A stretch of 64,000 nucleotides of DNA from Micromonospora sp. NBC_01740 (GTDB lineage: Bacteria; Actinomycetota; Actinomycetes; Mycobacteriales; Micromonosporaceae): assembly GCF_035920365.1 (NCBI RefSeq), contig NZ_CP109150.1, forward strand, positions 1,054,001-1,118,000. The letters run 5' to 3'. The notes beneath the pieces were generated by a model. The model was not told where the DNA came from, ran no database searches, and worked only from the letters and a program-made list of their open reading frames with translations. The translations under genes were made by a program, and so were the position numbers. Position 1 is the stretch's first letter. The number at the start of each line of letters is the position of its first letter. Positions 1 to 8,673 of this stretch are shown piece after piece.

Positions 1-725
1 GTCGGCACGATCCGCGGCGGCGGGCCGGCGACCGTCGCGTGCGGACGGTCGGCCGGGACCGCGTACGGGCGGCCGGTGGCGCGCATCCGGCGGACCAGCC
101 AGCCGAGCAGGCCGGGCATCCCCGGCCGGATGCCCCGCAGGCGCAGGTCGACCCCGTGCCGGGCGCACTCCGCCACCAGCGCCCGGGAGTCCACGAACAA
201 CCGTGGATCGTGGATGCCCTTCGGCACCGTGGGCAGCCGCTCGGCGATCCGCACGGCCAGCAGGCGGCTCAGCGCCGTGTCGTTCAGCGTGTCCAGGACG
301 AGCAGGCCGCCGGGCCGCAGCAGGCGGCACGCCTCGGCCACCGCGCGCCGCCAGTCCGGCACGTGCTCCAGCAACTCGCCCGCCGCGACCACGTCGGCGC
401 AGTCATCGGCCAGCGGTACGGCGGTCACGTCGCCGTTGACCACGGTCACCCCGTGCGCGGCGGCCTGCGCCAGGGCCGACCGGGTGAGGTCGACGCCCAC
501 GTGCCGGTAGCCCTTGCCGGCCAGGTGCGGGGCGAGCAACCCGGCGCCGCAGCCGAGGTCGACGAGGAGGGCGCCGGGGCGGGACGCCGGCGGCACGAGC
601 GCCGCGCGGGCCTCGGCCAGCCAGTGCAGCATCGCGAACGCGCCGTCCGGCCGCCACCACTCGCCGGCCAGGTCGTCGTACTGGCGCGGATCGTTGCGTG
701 GCAGGGTGCGGCCCGCGTCTGGCAT
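1..725 (-). CDS. Class I SAM-dependent methyltransferase, UbiG-like (partial)
   Basis: The reading frame starts at ATG 725 on the minus strand and runs off the left edge, so only the first 241 codons are visible and the C-terminus is missing. Motif I of class I SAM methyltransferases (VDLGCGAGLL) lies near residue 55, preceded by a YDDLAGEWWRPDG segment typical of the UbiG/UbiE group. The gene is divergent from a UbiA prenyltransferase whose start is only 45 bp away. Inference: the pair may act on a prenylated quinone or similar lipid. The natural substrate cannot be named from sequence. An unrelated small-molecule methyltransferase is possible. Confidence 0.8.
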   Translation of the reverse strand, partial: MPDAGRTLPRNDPRQYDDLAGEWWRPDGAFAMLHWLAEARAALVPPASRPGALLVDLGCGAGLLAPHLAGKGYRHVGVDLTRSALAQAAAHGVTVVNGDVTAVPLADDCADVVAAGELLEHVPDWRRAVAEACRLLRPGGLLVLDTLNDTALSRLLAVRIAERLPTVPKGIHDPRLFVDSRALVAECARHGVDLRLRGIRPGMPGLLGWLVRRMRATGRPYAVPADRPHATVAGPPPRIVP

Positions 726-770
726 GGACCGAGCGTGGCACGACTGCCCGGTAACGACCAGACTTTCCTC

Positions 771-1610
771 ATGTCGCCAACGGTGCTAGGGCTGGTCAGG
801 GCGAGTCACCCGGAGCCGGCCGCCGCGGTCACCACGGTGGCCGGGCTGCTCGCGTGGGGCGTCGGGCACCGGCCGGGCGGGATCCTCGCCGTGGTGCTCA
901 CCGTGGCGGCCAGCCAGCTCGCCGTCGGCTGGGCCAACGACGCGCTCGACGCCGACCGGGACGCCACGGTGGGGCGTACCGACAAGCCGGTCGCCGCCGG
1001 CGCGGTCGGTCGGCGCGCCACGGCCATGGCCGCGGCGGTGGCCGCGCTCGCCACCCCGGCGCTGGCGCTGGCCACCGGCCCGGCCGCCGCGCTCTGCGCC
1101 ACCCTCGGGCTGGTCTCCGCGCTGCTCTACGACTGGCCGCTGAAGTCGACCCCGGTCTCGGTGCTGCCCTACGCGGTCTCCTTCGGCTCGCTGCCCGCCT
1201 TCGTCGTGCTGGCGCTGCCCGGAGCGGTGGTGCCGCCGGTCTGGCTGGTCGCCGCCGCGGCCTGCCTGGGCGCCGGGGCGCACTTCGCCAACGTCCTGCC
1301 CGACCTGGCCGACGACGCCCGGACGGGGGTGCGTGGGCTGCCGCACCGGCTCGGTCCGGCCGGCAGCCGGGCCGCCGCCGCGCTGCTGCTGCTCGCGGCG
1401 ACCGCCACGCTGGTCCTCGGGCCGCCCGGGCCGCCGTCGGGGGTCGGCCTCGCCGCGGTCGTGGCCGCCGTCGTGGTGCCGCCGCTGAGCTGGTACGCGG
1501 GACGCGCCACCACCCGGGCCGGCGGCCGGCAGGTGGCCGCCTTCCGGGCCGTGATGCTGGTCGCCCTCATCGACGTCGTCCTGCTCGTCACGAGCGGCCG
1601 ACTGGTGTGA
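771..1610 (+). CDS. UbiA-family prenyltransferase
   Basis: This is a 279-residue polytopic membrane protein of the UbiA superfamily, which transfers prenyl chains from prenyl diphosphates to aromatic or other acceptors. The first Asp-rich motif, NDALDADRD, is at residues 56-64. A shorter second motif (DLADD) lies near residue 180. Hydrophobic segments rich in Ala, Val and Leu fill the rest. The frame stays open far upstream, but that part has no family similarity, so ATG 771 is chosen; it places the first helix and motif where the family has them. It is divergent from a UbiG-like methyltransferase, which suggests a shared lipid or quinone pathway. The acceptor is unknown. Confidence 0.85.
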   Translation: MSPTVLGLVRASHPEPAAAVTTVAGLLAWGVGHRPGGILAVVLTVAASQLAVGWANDALDADRDATVGRTDKPVAAGAVGRRATAMAAAVAALATPALALATGPAAALCATLGLVSALLYDWPLKSTPVSVLPYAVSFGSLPAFVVLALPGAVVPPVWLVAAAACLGAGAHFANVLPDLADDARTGVRGLPHRLGPAGSRAAAALLLLAATATLVLGPPGPPSGVGLAAVVAAVVVPPLSWYAGRATTRAGGRQVAAFRAVMLVALIDVVLLVTSGRLV

Positions 1611-1749
1611 CGCGCGTCCCCCCGGGTGCCATCTCCGGGTCGGCGTGCGGGCGTGGATCAGGCCCAACTACCCTGGAGCGCGGTCTGCGCGGGCATGGCC
1701 ACCATGCCCGGCGTGAGCACCGGGTGGGATCGTGACGAGGAGGACCGAC

Positions 1750-2538
1750 GTGACGCGCTCGATCAGGGGTTCCCGGCGGGCGGCCCTGCTGCTGTCCGGG
1801 ATGGCCGCGGCGACCGGGCTGCTGCTGTCCGGCTGCGGCGCCGGCCAGGTCTCCGAGACCGCCAACAAGGCGCCGTCGGTCCAGGGCGTCAACCTGTCGG
1901 CCGGCAACGGCGCCTACGCGGTCCGCGGCCTGCTGGTCGAGTTCCCCGGCACCGAGGGCTACAAGGCGGGTGCCAACGCCGTCCTGAGCGCCGTGATCTA
2001 CAACGACTCGCCGAACCCGGTGACCGTGACCGTGACCACCGACAGCGCGCGCGAGGTGGTGATCACCGGCACCGGCGCCTCGGCCAGCCCGTCTGCGTCC
2101 CCGAGCGAGTCGGAGTCGCCCGCCCCGTCCGGGTCGCCCTCGCCGGCGGAGTCGGCCAGCCCGGGCGCCCCCGAGAGCCCGTCGGGATCGGCCAGCCCGG
2201 GCGCCTCCGAGAGCCCGTCGGAGTCGGTCAGCCCCGGTGCCCCGGAGAGCCCGGCCCCCGAGAGCCCGGCCGCGCCGGCCGGCGAGCCGGCCCGGATCGA
2301 GATTCCGCCGCTCAGCTACGTGCAGCTCAGCGCCCAGTCGAACCGGGTCTTCCAGCTCATCGGCCTGAACGAGGCGCTGCGCTCCGGCCAGAACGTCACC
2401 CTGACCTTCGATTTCGGCAACGGTGCCACGGTCACCGGCCCGGCCCCGGTCGCCGTGCCGCTCACCCCGGCCGCGCCCCCGTCGAAGATCGTCGAGCGCC
2501 TGGGCGGCTACGAGGAGAACGAGGGCGGCGGTCACTGA
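1750..2538 (+). CDS. lpqE: LpqE-like secreted lipoprotein
   Basis: A 262-residue lipoprotein. The N-terminus has basic residues, a hydrophobic stretch and a lipobox ending LLLSGC, so it should be lipid-anchored outside the membrane. GTG 1750 is chosen because GAGGAGGA sits just upstream; a GTG/ATG further upstream would bury this site. The first half is a beta-rich domain. A Ser/Pro/Glu low-complexity linker at about residues 115-185 is built from repeated 'ESPSGSASPGA'-like units, and a second conserved segment follows. In Mycobacterium tuberculosis the lipoprotein gene lpqE also directly precedes radA, which supports the name by position. The molecular role is not established; no metal-binding Met/His motif is evident. 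Confidence 0.7.
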   Translation: MTRSIRGSRRAALLLSGMAAATGLLLSGCGAGQVSETANKAPSVQGVNLSAGNGAYAVRGLLVEFPGTEGYKAGANAVLSAVIYNDSPNPVTVTVTTDSAREVVITGTGASASPSASPSESESPAPSGSPSPAESASPGAPESPSGSASPGASESPSESVSPGAPESPAPESPAAPAGEPARIEIPPLSYVQLSAQSNRVFQLIGLNEALRSGQNVTLTFDFGNGATVTGPAPVAVPLTPAAPPSKIVERLGGYEENEGGGH

Positions 2539-2558
2539 CCCTCCGCCCCGCTGTTTCC

Positions 2559-2605
2559 GACGACACCGTCGGCGTGGTGACCGCCACGCCGGCGGTGTCT
2601 TCGTC
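2559..2605 (+). terminator. Strong hairpin after lpqE-like gene
   Basis: A 19-nt arm (2559-2577) pairs almost completely with 2584-2605, leaving a loop of about 6 nt. It begins 20 nt after the lipoprotein stop and lies just before radA. There is no clean T-tract after it, so it is a probable but not classical intrinsic terminator, or a transcript-stabilising hairpin. Confidence 0.55.
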
Positions 2606-2617
2606 ATACCGGGGGAC

Positions 2618-2623
2618 TAACGT
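2618..2623 (+). promoter_or_regulatory. -10 element giving a leaderless radA transcript
   Basis: TAACGT ends 7 nt before the GTG start of radA at 2630, with no Shine-Dalgarno sequence between them. This spacing predicts transcription starting at the start codon itself. No good -35 is seen. Confidence 0.4.
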
Positions 2624-2629
2624 CCCGGT

Positions 2630-4084
2630 GTGACCACCTCCCGATCGAGCTCCCCCCGCGCTGGCGGGGCCGGCGGGCGCGGCCGGGCCGCCGCTCGCGA
2701 GCCCCGGCCGGCCTACGAGTGCGACGCCTGCGGGCACCAGCCGCCGAAGTGGGTCGGGCGCTGCCCGGAGTGCGGCGAGTGGGGCTCGGTGGTCGAGTGC
2801 ACGGTCACCGGCCCGACGGTCTCCGGAAAGGTGGTCAGCTCCCGGATGCCGGCCGAGCCGGCCCGGCCGATCGCCACCATCAGCGCCGCACCGGCAAGGG
2901 CCCGCCCCACCGGGGTCAGCGAGCTCGACCGCGTCCTCGGCGGCGGCCTGGTCCCCGGTGCGGTGGTGCTGCTCGCCGGGGAGCCGGGGGTCGGCAAGTC
3001 CACCCTGCTGCTCGACGTGGCCCAGCAGTGGGCCGCCGGCGCCGGCAGCCCCTCGCTGGTGGTCAGCGGCGAGGAGTCGGTCAGCCAGGTCCGGCTGCGC
3101 GCGGAGCGGATGGGCGCCCTGCACGACCAGCTCTACCTCGCGGCCGAGAGCGACCTCGCCGCGGTGCTCGGTCACCTCGACGCGGTCAAGCCGGGCCTGC
3201 TGGTGCTCGACTCGGTGCAGACCATCTCCACCAACAACGCCGAGGGCGTGTCGGGCGGGGTGACCCAGGTGCGGGCGGTCACCGCCGCCCTGGTCGCGGT
3301 GGCCAAGGAGCGGGGCATCGCCACCGTGCTGGTCGGCCACGTCACCAAGGACGGCCAGGTGGCCGGGCCCCGGGTGCTGGAGCACCTGGTCGACGTGGTG
3401 CTGCACTTCGAGGGCGACAAGCACTCCTCGTTGCGCATGGTGCGCGGCGTGAAGAACCGGTTCGGCGCCGCCGACGAGGTGGGTTGCTTCGAGATGCACG
3501 AGGGCGGCATCAGCAGCCTGGCCGACCCGTCCGGGCTCTTCCTGACCCGCTATTCGGAGCCGGTGCCCGGCACCTGCGTCACGGTGGCGATGGAGGGGCG
3601 CCGGGCACTCGTCACCGAGGTGCAGGCGCTGATCGGCGCGACCGTGGCCGGTTCGCCCCGGCGGACGGTCTCGGGGCTCGACTCGGCCCGGCTCGCGATG
3701 GTGCTGGCCGTGCTCCAGCGACGCACCGAACGCCTGACCCTGCACGACCGGGAGGTCTTCGCGGCCACCGTCGGCGGCATCCGGGTGGTGGAGCCGGCGG
3801 CCGACCTCGCCGTGGCCCTCGCCGTCGCCTCGGGCGGGCTCAACCTGGCCATCGCGCCGCACCTGGTGGCGATCGGCGAGGTCGGCCTGACGGGCGAGGT
3901 GCGCCGTGTCGGCGCCGTGCCGCGCCGGCTGGCCGAGGCGGCCCGGCTCGGCTTCCGGCTCGCGCTGGTGCCGACCGGCTGCGGCCCCGAGAGCACCGGC
4001 GTCACGCCGGAGCACATGCGGGTGATCGAGGTGACCGACGTACGCTCGGCGCTCCAGGCCGTCGCCCGGGCCTCCGCCGAGTGA
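2630..4084 (+). CDS. radA: DNA repair protein RadA
   Basis: RadA (484 residues) is a RecA-like DnaB-family branch-migration ATPase used in recombinational repair. In order: a C4 zinc finger (C31, C34, C45, C48), a RecA-type ATPase core with Walker A GEPGVGKS near residues 117-124, the RadA-specific KNRFG motif at 275-279, and a C-terminal Lon protease-like domain that lacks protease function in the family. Length is normal for actinobacteria. It lies just upstream of disA, the usual actinobacterial order. The GTG start appears leaderless. No defects are visible. Confidence 0.97.
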   Translation: MTTSRSSSPRAGGAGGRGRAAAREPRPAYECDACGHQPPKWVGRCPECGEWGSVVECTVTGPTVSGKVVSSRMPAEPARPIATISAAPARARPTGVSELDRVLGGGLVPGAVVLLAGEPGVGKSTLLLDVAQQWAAGAGSPSLVVSGEESVSQVRLRAERMGALHDQLYLAAESDLAAVLGHLDAVKPGLLVLDSVQTISTNNAEGVSGGVTQVRAVTAALVAVAKERGIATVLVGHVTKDGQVAGPRVLEHLVDVVLHFEGDKHSSLRMVRGVKNRFGAADEVGCFEMHEGGISSLADPSGLFLTRYSEPVPGTCVTVAMEGRRALVTEVQALIGATVAGSPRRTVSGLDSARLAMVLAVLQRRTERLTLHDREVFAATVGGIRVVEPAADLAVALAVASGGLNLAIAPHLVAIGEVGLTGEVRRVGAVPRRLAEAARLGFRLALVPTGCGPESTGVTPEHMRVIEVTDVRSALQAVARASAE

Positions 4085-4214
4085 CCGCCGAGAATGGTCG
4101 GCGGAACGTCCGGTCCGATACCGGACAGCCCGGACGCCAGCCCACGGTCCGGGCGAGGTGGGGCATCGTGACACATCACAGTAACCACGACAGCACCCAC
4201 CGCAGGGCAGTCCG

Positions 4215-4220
4215 TAGACT
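4215..4220 (+). promoter_or_regulatory. -10 element just before disA
   Basis: TAGACT lies 6 nt before GTG 4227 with no ribosome-binding site between them, the same arrangement as at radA. It suggests a leaderless disA mRNA and a promoter of its own within the 136-bp gap after radA. Confidence 0.4.
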
Positions 4221-4226
4221 GTGTCC

Positions 4227-5408
4227 GTGCCGATCGACCGCGACACCGCCAAGCCTGCTGGCGCGACACCCCACGCCCGCACCGGCGCCGTGGGCTCCCC
4301 CGCCCGCGCGATCAGCGTGACCGTGACCGGCGGCGCCGGGGGCGCCGGTGACCCGTTGCGGGCGAACCTGGCCCTGATGGCCCCGGGCACCGCCCTGCGC
4401 GACGGCCTCGAGCGCATCCTGCGCGGCCGGACGGGCGCGTTGATCGTCCTCGGCTACGACAAGGTGGTCGAGGGTCTCTGCACCGGTGGGTTCCCGCTCG
4501 ACGTCGAGTTCTCCGCCACCCGGGTGCGGGAGCTGTGCAAGATGGACGGCGCGGTCGTGCTCTCCAGCGACGGCACCCGCATCGTGCGGGCCGCCGTGCA
4601 CCTGATGCCCGATCCCACCATCCCGACCGAGGAGTCCGGCACCCGGCACCGCACGGCGGAGCGGGTGGCCCGGCAGACGGGCTACCCGGTCATCTCGGTC
4701 AGCCAGTCGATGCGGATCATCAGCCTCTACGTCAACGGCCAGCGGCACGTGCTGGACGACTCGGCGGCGATCCTGTCCCGTGCCAACCAGGCGCTCGCCA
4801 CGCTGGAGCGCTACAAGCTCCGGCTCGACGAGGTCTCCGGCACCCTCTCCGCCCTGGAGATCGAGGACCTGGTCACCGTACGGGACGCGGTCGCGGTGGT
4901 GCAGCGGCTGGAGATGGTCCGCCGGATCGCCGACGAGATCGCCGGCTACGTGGTGGAGTTGGGCACCGACGGTCGCCTGCTCGCCCTCCAGCTCGACGAG
5001 CTGATGGCCGGCGTCGACGCCGACCGCACCCTGGTGATCCGGGACTACCTGCCGGCCGGCCGGAAGTCCCGCACCCTCGACGAGGCCCTGGTGGAGCTGG
5101 ATCTGCTCGGCGCCACCGAGCTGATCGACCTGGTCGCGGTCGCCAAGGCCATCGGCTACCCGGCCGCGTCCGACGCGCTCGACGCGGCGGTCAGCCCGCG
5201 CGGGTTCCGGCTGCTGGCGAAGGTGCCCCGGCTGCCGGTCGCCGTGGTCGACCGCCTCGTCGTGCACTTCGGCAGTCTCCAGCGGCTGCTGGGCGCCACG
5301 GTCGAGGATCTCCAGGCCGTCGAGGGGGTCGGCGACGCGCGCGCCCGGGGCGTCCGCGAGGGGCTGTCCCGCCTCGCCGAGGCGTCGATCCTCGAACGCT
5401 ACGTCTGA
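4227..5408 (+). CDS. disA: DNA integrity scanning diadenylate cyclase DisA
   Basis: DisA condenses two ATP to cyclic di-AMP and monitors DNA structure. The DAC catalytic domain fills the N-terminal third, with DGA at residues 107-109 and RHRT at 140-143, the two signature motifs. A helical linker follows, then a C-terminal helix-hairpin-helix DNA-binding domain ([19 protein letters not shown] near the end). GTG 4227 is preferred because a -10 element lies 7 nt upstream; GTG 4221 would add two residues. About 50 extra N-terminal residues precede the conserved core. Adjacent radA fits the known RadA-DisA functional link. It is convergent with the next gene. Confidence 0.96.
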   Translation: MPIDRDTAKPAGATPHARTGAVGSPARAISVTVTGGAGGAGDPLRANLALMAPGTALRDGLERILRGRTGALIVLGYDKVVEGLCTGGFPLDVEFSATRVRELCKMDGAVVLSSDGTRIVRAAVHLMPDPTIPTEESGTRHRTAERVARQTGYPVISVSQSMRIISLYVNGQRHVLDDSAAILSRANQALATLERYKLRLDEVSGTLSALEIEDLVTVRDAVAVVQRLEMVRRIADEIAGYVVELGTDGRLLALQLDELMAGVDADRTLVIRDYLPAGRKSRTLDEALVELDLLGATELIDLVAVAKAIGYPAASDALDAAVSPRGFRLLAKVPRLPVAVVDRLVVHFGSLQRLLGATVEDLQAVEGVGDARARGVREGLSRLAEASILERYV

Positions 5409-5560
5409 CCCGGCCGTACGCCGGCCCGGCCCACACGGTCACAGCTTCCGGGGCCACACCGCCACCGCCATCCGTCGGGCGGGCCCGGCCCGGCCGACCG
5501 CGCGGCGGCCCGGTCTGTCCGGCAGCCCAGTGTCCGGCTGGCCGCCCGGCCCACGGGTGG

Positions 5561-6283
5561 TCAGTCGGTGACGGTGAGCTTGACCGGCTCGCTGAGCTTG
5601 GTGCCGACCCGGGCGTAGACCTGGTAGGTGCCGGCCGGCGGGTTGGGGCCCGCCGCCACCCCGTTGGCGCACTTGGTGGTGTCGCGGCCGTTCCAGCCCA
5701 CCTGGTAGGCGCGCTCGAAGCCCGGGGTGAAGGACTGCACGTCGGAACCCTGGGCGGTGCCGCACGTGTCGGACGACCAGACCTTCTCGGCCCCCGACTT
5801 GATGAACAGCTCCTGCACGGAGGCGCCGACATCGCGGCTGCACGTCCGCTCGGAGCGATTCTTGATCTTGAGCCGGAGGTCCACCACGGCCCCCCGGACC
5901 ACCGAGGCGGGCTGGGCCACCGGGGTCACCGTGATCTCGGCGTCCGTGCAGGCGCCGTCACCGGCGGCCGGCACGACGGGTGCCACCGGCGGCGAGTCGG
6001 TGGTGACCGGCTCGCCCGACGGATCTTCGGCGTCAGGGCCGTCCGCCGCACCCGGCGAGGGCCCCCCGGTCTGCGGGGCGAGCACCGAACCGGTGGGTTC
6101 CGGCGAGGCACCGGACGACGTCGCGCCCGGAGTGGGCTGCGCGTCACCGCCCTTCTTCGCGTTCCGGTCCGATCCGGTGCACGAATAGAGCAGGACAATC
6201 AGGAAGAGAAGCCCGGCTCCGAGTACGACGGCGCGACGCCGCCAGTACACGGCGGGGGACAGGGGGCCGACCGTCAGACGCAT
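5561..6283 (-). CDS. Membrane-anchored extracytoplasmic protein (Rv3587c-like position)
   Basis: A 240-residue protein with one transmembrane helix at about residues 18-34, then a Pro/Ser/Gly/Thr-rich linker of about 70 residues, then a compact beta-rich C-terminal domain with paired cysteines. The C-terminal end (PPAGTYQVYARVGTKLSEPVKL) resembles Ig-like or BsuPI-like folds. ATG 6283 is used because upstream codons lack hydrophobic or conserved features. The gene is convergent with disA, the same position and layout as the mycobacterial membrane protein Rv3587c. Function is unknown; an extracytoplasmic binding or assembly role is only a guess. Confidence 0.75.
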   Translation of the reverse strand: MRLTVGPLSPAVYWRRRAVVLGAGLLFLIVLLYSCTGSDRNAKKGGDAQPTPGATSSGASPEPTGSVLAPQTGGPSPGAADGPDAEDPSGEPVTTDSPPVAPVVPAAGDGACTDAEITVTPVAQPASVVRGAVVDLRLKIKNRSERTCSRDVGASVQELFIKSGAEKVWSSDTCGTAQGSDVQSFTPGFERAYQVGWNGRDTTKCANGVAAGPNPPAGTYQVYARVGTKLSEPVKLTVTD

Positions 6284-6431
6284 GATGTCCCCACCGTAGC
6301 GGCGCGGGGCACGCCAGCCCCGCACGACGCGCCGAGTCGCCCACCGCTCACCGCACCGACCCTCCACATGCGACGGCTCCGGCTGCCGACCGTGTCCCGC
6401 CGGCGACGCTGGGTCGCCGCGCCGCCGGCAC

Positions 6432-7016
6432 TCAGAGGTACACCTTGCGCTGGTAGATGGCGTGGGCACCCGCGACCCGGTCCAGGAAGAGCAGGCCGGC
6501 GCAGTGGTCGATCTCGTGCTGGAGGGCCCGCGCCTCGAACCCGTCCGTCACCAGCCGTACGGGCCGGCCGGTGCCGGGCAGGACGCCCTCCACCACCAGC
6601 CGGCTTGCCCGCTTGACGTCCCCGGTCAGGTCGGGCACCGACATGCACCCCTCGCGCGCCACCTTCCACCGGCTCGCCTCGACGACCCGGGCGTTGCACA
6701 GCACGAAGGTGCCGTGCACGGTGAGCGCCTTCGGGTGGCCCGTCACGTCCACCGCGAAGACCTGCGCACCCACACCGACCTGCGGGGCGGCCAGCCCCAC
6801 GCAGCCCGGGGACACCCGCATGGTGGCGATCAGGTCGGCGGCCAGCCGTACCGTCTCCGCCGCCGTCGGATCCACCTCGCTGCCGGAGCGGCTGAGCACC
6901 TGCTCCGGCGCGCACACCACCGGCCGCACCTCCCCCGGAACGGCCAGGGACTCCGGGGTCCAGTCGCCGAGGCCGACGTACGCCTCGATCTCCGGTCCGC
7001 GCCCCGCGCCGGTCAC
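6432..7016 (-). CDS. def: Peptide deformylase
   Basis: A 194-residue metallo-hydrolase that removes the N-formyl group from nascent proteins. All three family motifs are present: GLAAPQVG (74-81), EGCMS (122-126, with the metal-binding Cys) and QHEIDH (166-171, two metal His and the catalytic Glu). GTG 7016 overlaps the stop of the upstream ACT-domain gene in a GTGA junction, so translation is probably coupled. The N-terminus carries about 35 extra residues, common in actinobacterial enzymes. No fmt gene adjoins it. Several def copies are usual in actinomycetes, so this may not be the only one. Confidence 0.95.
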   Translation of the reverse strand: MTGAGRGPEIEAYVGLGDWTPESLAVPGEVRPVVCAPEQVLSRSGSEVDPTAAETVRLAADLIATMRVSPGCVGLAAPQVGVGAQVFAVDVTGHPKALTVHGTFVLCNARVVEASRWKVAREGCMSVPDLTGDVKRASRLVVEGVLPGTGRPVRLVTDGFEARALQHEIDHCAGLLFLDRVAGAHAIYQRKVYL

Positions 7017-7525
7017 AGCAGGTCCGGATCGGCCGGCCGGAGGGTCACCCCGACGCCCAACTCCTCGGCCGTCGCCGCCAGCCGCCCGGCCAGCCCGTCG
7101 GCCGTGCCGGGCGGCAACTCCACCTCGGCGACCACCACGTACAGCGAGCCGGTGAGGCGGGTGCTCAGGTCGGTGACGTTGCCGCCGGCATCGGCGAGCA
7201 CCCGGGTCATGGCCGCCACGATGCCCATCCGGTCCGCGCCGTGCACCGCCAGCACGTACGGCTCGCCGGCGGGAGCCGTCTCGCCGTCGGGGGTGACCGC
7301 GCGTACGGTGGCCAGCAGTTGACCGTCGGCGGAGAGCGGCACCAGCGCGGCCTCGACGTCGCCGGCGGCCGGGCCCACGCAGATCAGGGTCATCGCGAAG
7401 TGCCCCCGCAGCCGGGTCATGGTGCTGTCGGTGAGGTTCGCGCCGAGCCGGGCGAGCAGCTCGGCGACGTCGGCCACGATGCCTGGCCGGTCCCGGCCGA
7501 TGACGGTGATCGCGAGCTCGTTCAT
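7013..7525 (-). CDS. Tandem ACT-domain protein (GcvR-like)
   Basis: A 170-residue cytoplasmic protein made of two ACT domains, about residues 4-80 and 88-165. It begins with the typical 'ITVIGRDRPGIVADVAELLA' strand-loop-helix, and the second repeat has ADRMGIVAAMTRVLADAGGNVTDL. ACT domains bind amino acids; the family includes the glycine-cleavage repressor GcvR and formyltetrahydrofolate-deformylase-like regulators. No DNA-binding or catalytic domain is present. It overlaps def by GTGA, suggesting one transcript and a link with formyl or one-carbon metabolism, which is inference. It is divergent from mutY. Confidence 0.85.
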   Translation of the reverse strand: MNELAITVIGRDRPGIVADVAELLARLGANLTDSTMTRLRGHFAMTLICVGPAAGDVEAALVPLSADGQLLATVRAVTPDGETAPAGEPYVLAVHGADRMGIVAAMTRVLADAGGNVTDLSTRLTGSLYVVVAEVELPPGTADGLAGRLAATAEELGVGVTLRPADPDLL

Positions 7526-7668
7526 CCGGGCATTCTGCCCGATCCGTCCGCCGCCGCGGCAGCGCCCCGCCCGGACCGCCCAGCCAGCGGGACGGTAGTG
7601 GCGCCCCGTCGTGGCACCGTCGCCCGCACCGCCCCGGCGACGGGACGCGTGACATCATCGGCGACGCG

Positions 7669-8568
7669 ATGTCTGAGCCCACTTTCGCCACCCTGGTAAG
7701 CCGGTGGTACGAGGAGAACGCCCGCGACCTGCCATGGCGCGGACCCGACGTGACCCCGTGGGCCATCCTGGTCAGCGAGGTCATGCTCCAGCAGACGCCT
7801 GTCGTACGCGTGCTCCCCGCCTGGGAGGCCTGGCTGGCGCGCTGGCCCGAACCGGCAGCGCTGGCGGCGGACAGCCCCGCCGAGGCGATCCGGATGTGGG
7901 GGCGGCTCGGCTATCCCCGTCGGGCGGTGCGGCTGCGCGACTGCGCGCTGGCGATCGTCGAGAGGCACGGCGGGCAGGTCCCCGACCGGCTGGACCAGTT
8001 GCTGGCGCTGCCGGGCGTCGGCACGTACACGGCCCGGGCGGTGGCCGCGTTCGCGTACGGTCAGCGGCACCCGGTGGTCGACACCAACGTGCGGCGGGTG
8101 GTCTGCCGGGCGATCGCCGGCGAACCGGACGCCGGCCCGGCGACGCGCCCGGCCGACCTGGTCGCCACCGAGGAACTGCTCCCCGTCGAACCGGCCGCCG
8201 CCGCCCTGGCCAGCGCGGCCTTCATGGAGCTGGGCGCGGTGGTCTGCGTCGCCAGGTCGCCCCGCTGCGGCGTCTGCCCCGTCGAATCGGTCTGCGCCTG
8301 GCGCGCGTCCGGCCGCGAGGCGCCCGCGGGTCCGACCCGCCGCCCCCAGCGGTACGCCGGCACCGACCGCCAGGTACGCGGGCTGCTGCTCGGCGTACTA
8401 CGGGAGACGACCGGGCCGGTGCCGCACCAGCGGCTCGACCAGGTGTGGGCCGACGACGTCCAACGGTCCCGGGCGCTCGCCGGACTGGTACGGGACGGTC
8501 TCGTGGAACCGGTCGGCGAATCCTCGTTCCGCCTCGTCGGCGACGGGCCACCCGTCCCGGTGGGCTGA
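7669..8568 (+). CDS. mutY: A/G-specific adenine DNA glycosylase
   Basis: MutY removes adenine mispaired with 8-oxoguanine. The 299-residue protein has the HhH-GPD fold: catalytic Glu37 in SEVMLQQTPV, the hairpin LPGVGTYTARA near residue 113, catalytic Asp138 in VVDTNVRR, and a [4Fe-4S] loop with C193, C200, C203 and C209 in C-X6-C-X2-C-X5-C spacing. The C-terminal NUDIX-like domain is short, as in other actinobacteria. There is no clear ribosome-binding site before ATG 7669. It is divergent from the ACT gene and convergent with the C39 protease gene. Confidence 0.95.
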   Translation: MSEPTFATLVSRWYEENARDLPWRGPDVTPWAILVSEVMLQQTPVVRVLPAWEAWLARWPEPAALAADSPAEAIRMWGRLGYPRRAVRLRDCALAIVERHGGQVPDRLDQLLALPGVGTYTARAVAAFAYGQRHPVVDTNVRRVVCRAIAGEPDAGPATRPADLVATEELLPVEPAAAALASAAFMELGAVVCVARSPRCGVCPVESVCAWRASGREAPAGPTRRPQRYAGTDRQVRGLLLGVLRETTGPVPHQRLDQVWADDVQRSRALAGLVRDGLVEPVGESSFRLVGDGPPVPVG

Positions 8569-8623
8569 CCCGGCGCGGACGCTGGGCGGCGCCGGGTCGG
8601 CGTGGGCCAGCCCCGGCGTGACG

Positions 8624-8655
8624 AAAGGGCCGGCCCCCTTGTGGGGCCGACCCTT
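8624..8655. terminator. Bidirectional intrinsic terminator
   Basis: AAAGGGCCGGCCCC pairs with TGGGGCCGACCCTT around a 4-nt loop. It lies between the 3' ends of mutY and the C39 protease gene and could end transcription from both. Confidence 0.75.
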
Positions 8656-8673
8656 GTCGTTGGGTGTGGTGTG

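Noticed and set aside
39..770. Extension of the UbiA reading frame by 244 codons
   Set aside because: The upstream part is antisense to the methyltransferase gene and has no membrane or family features.
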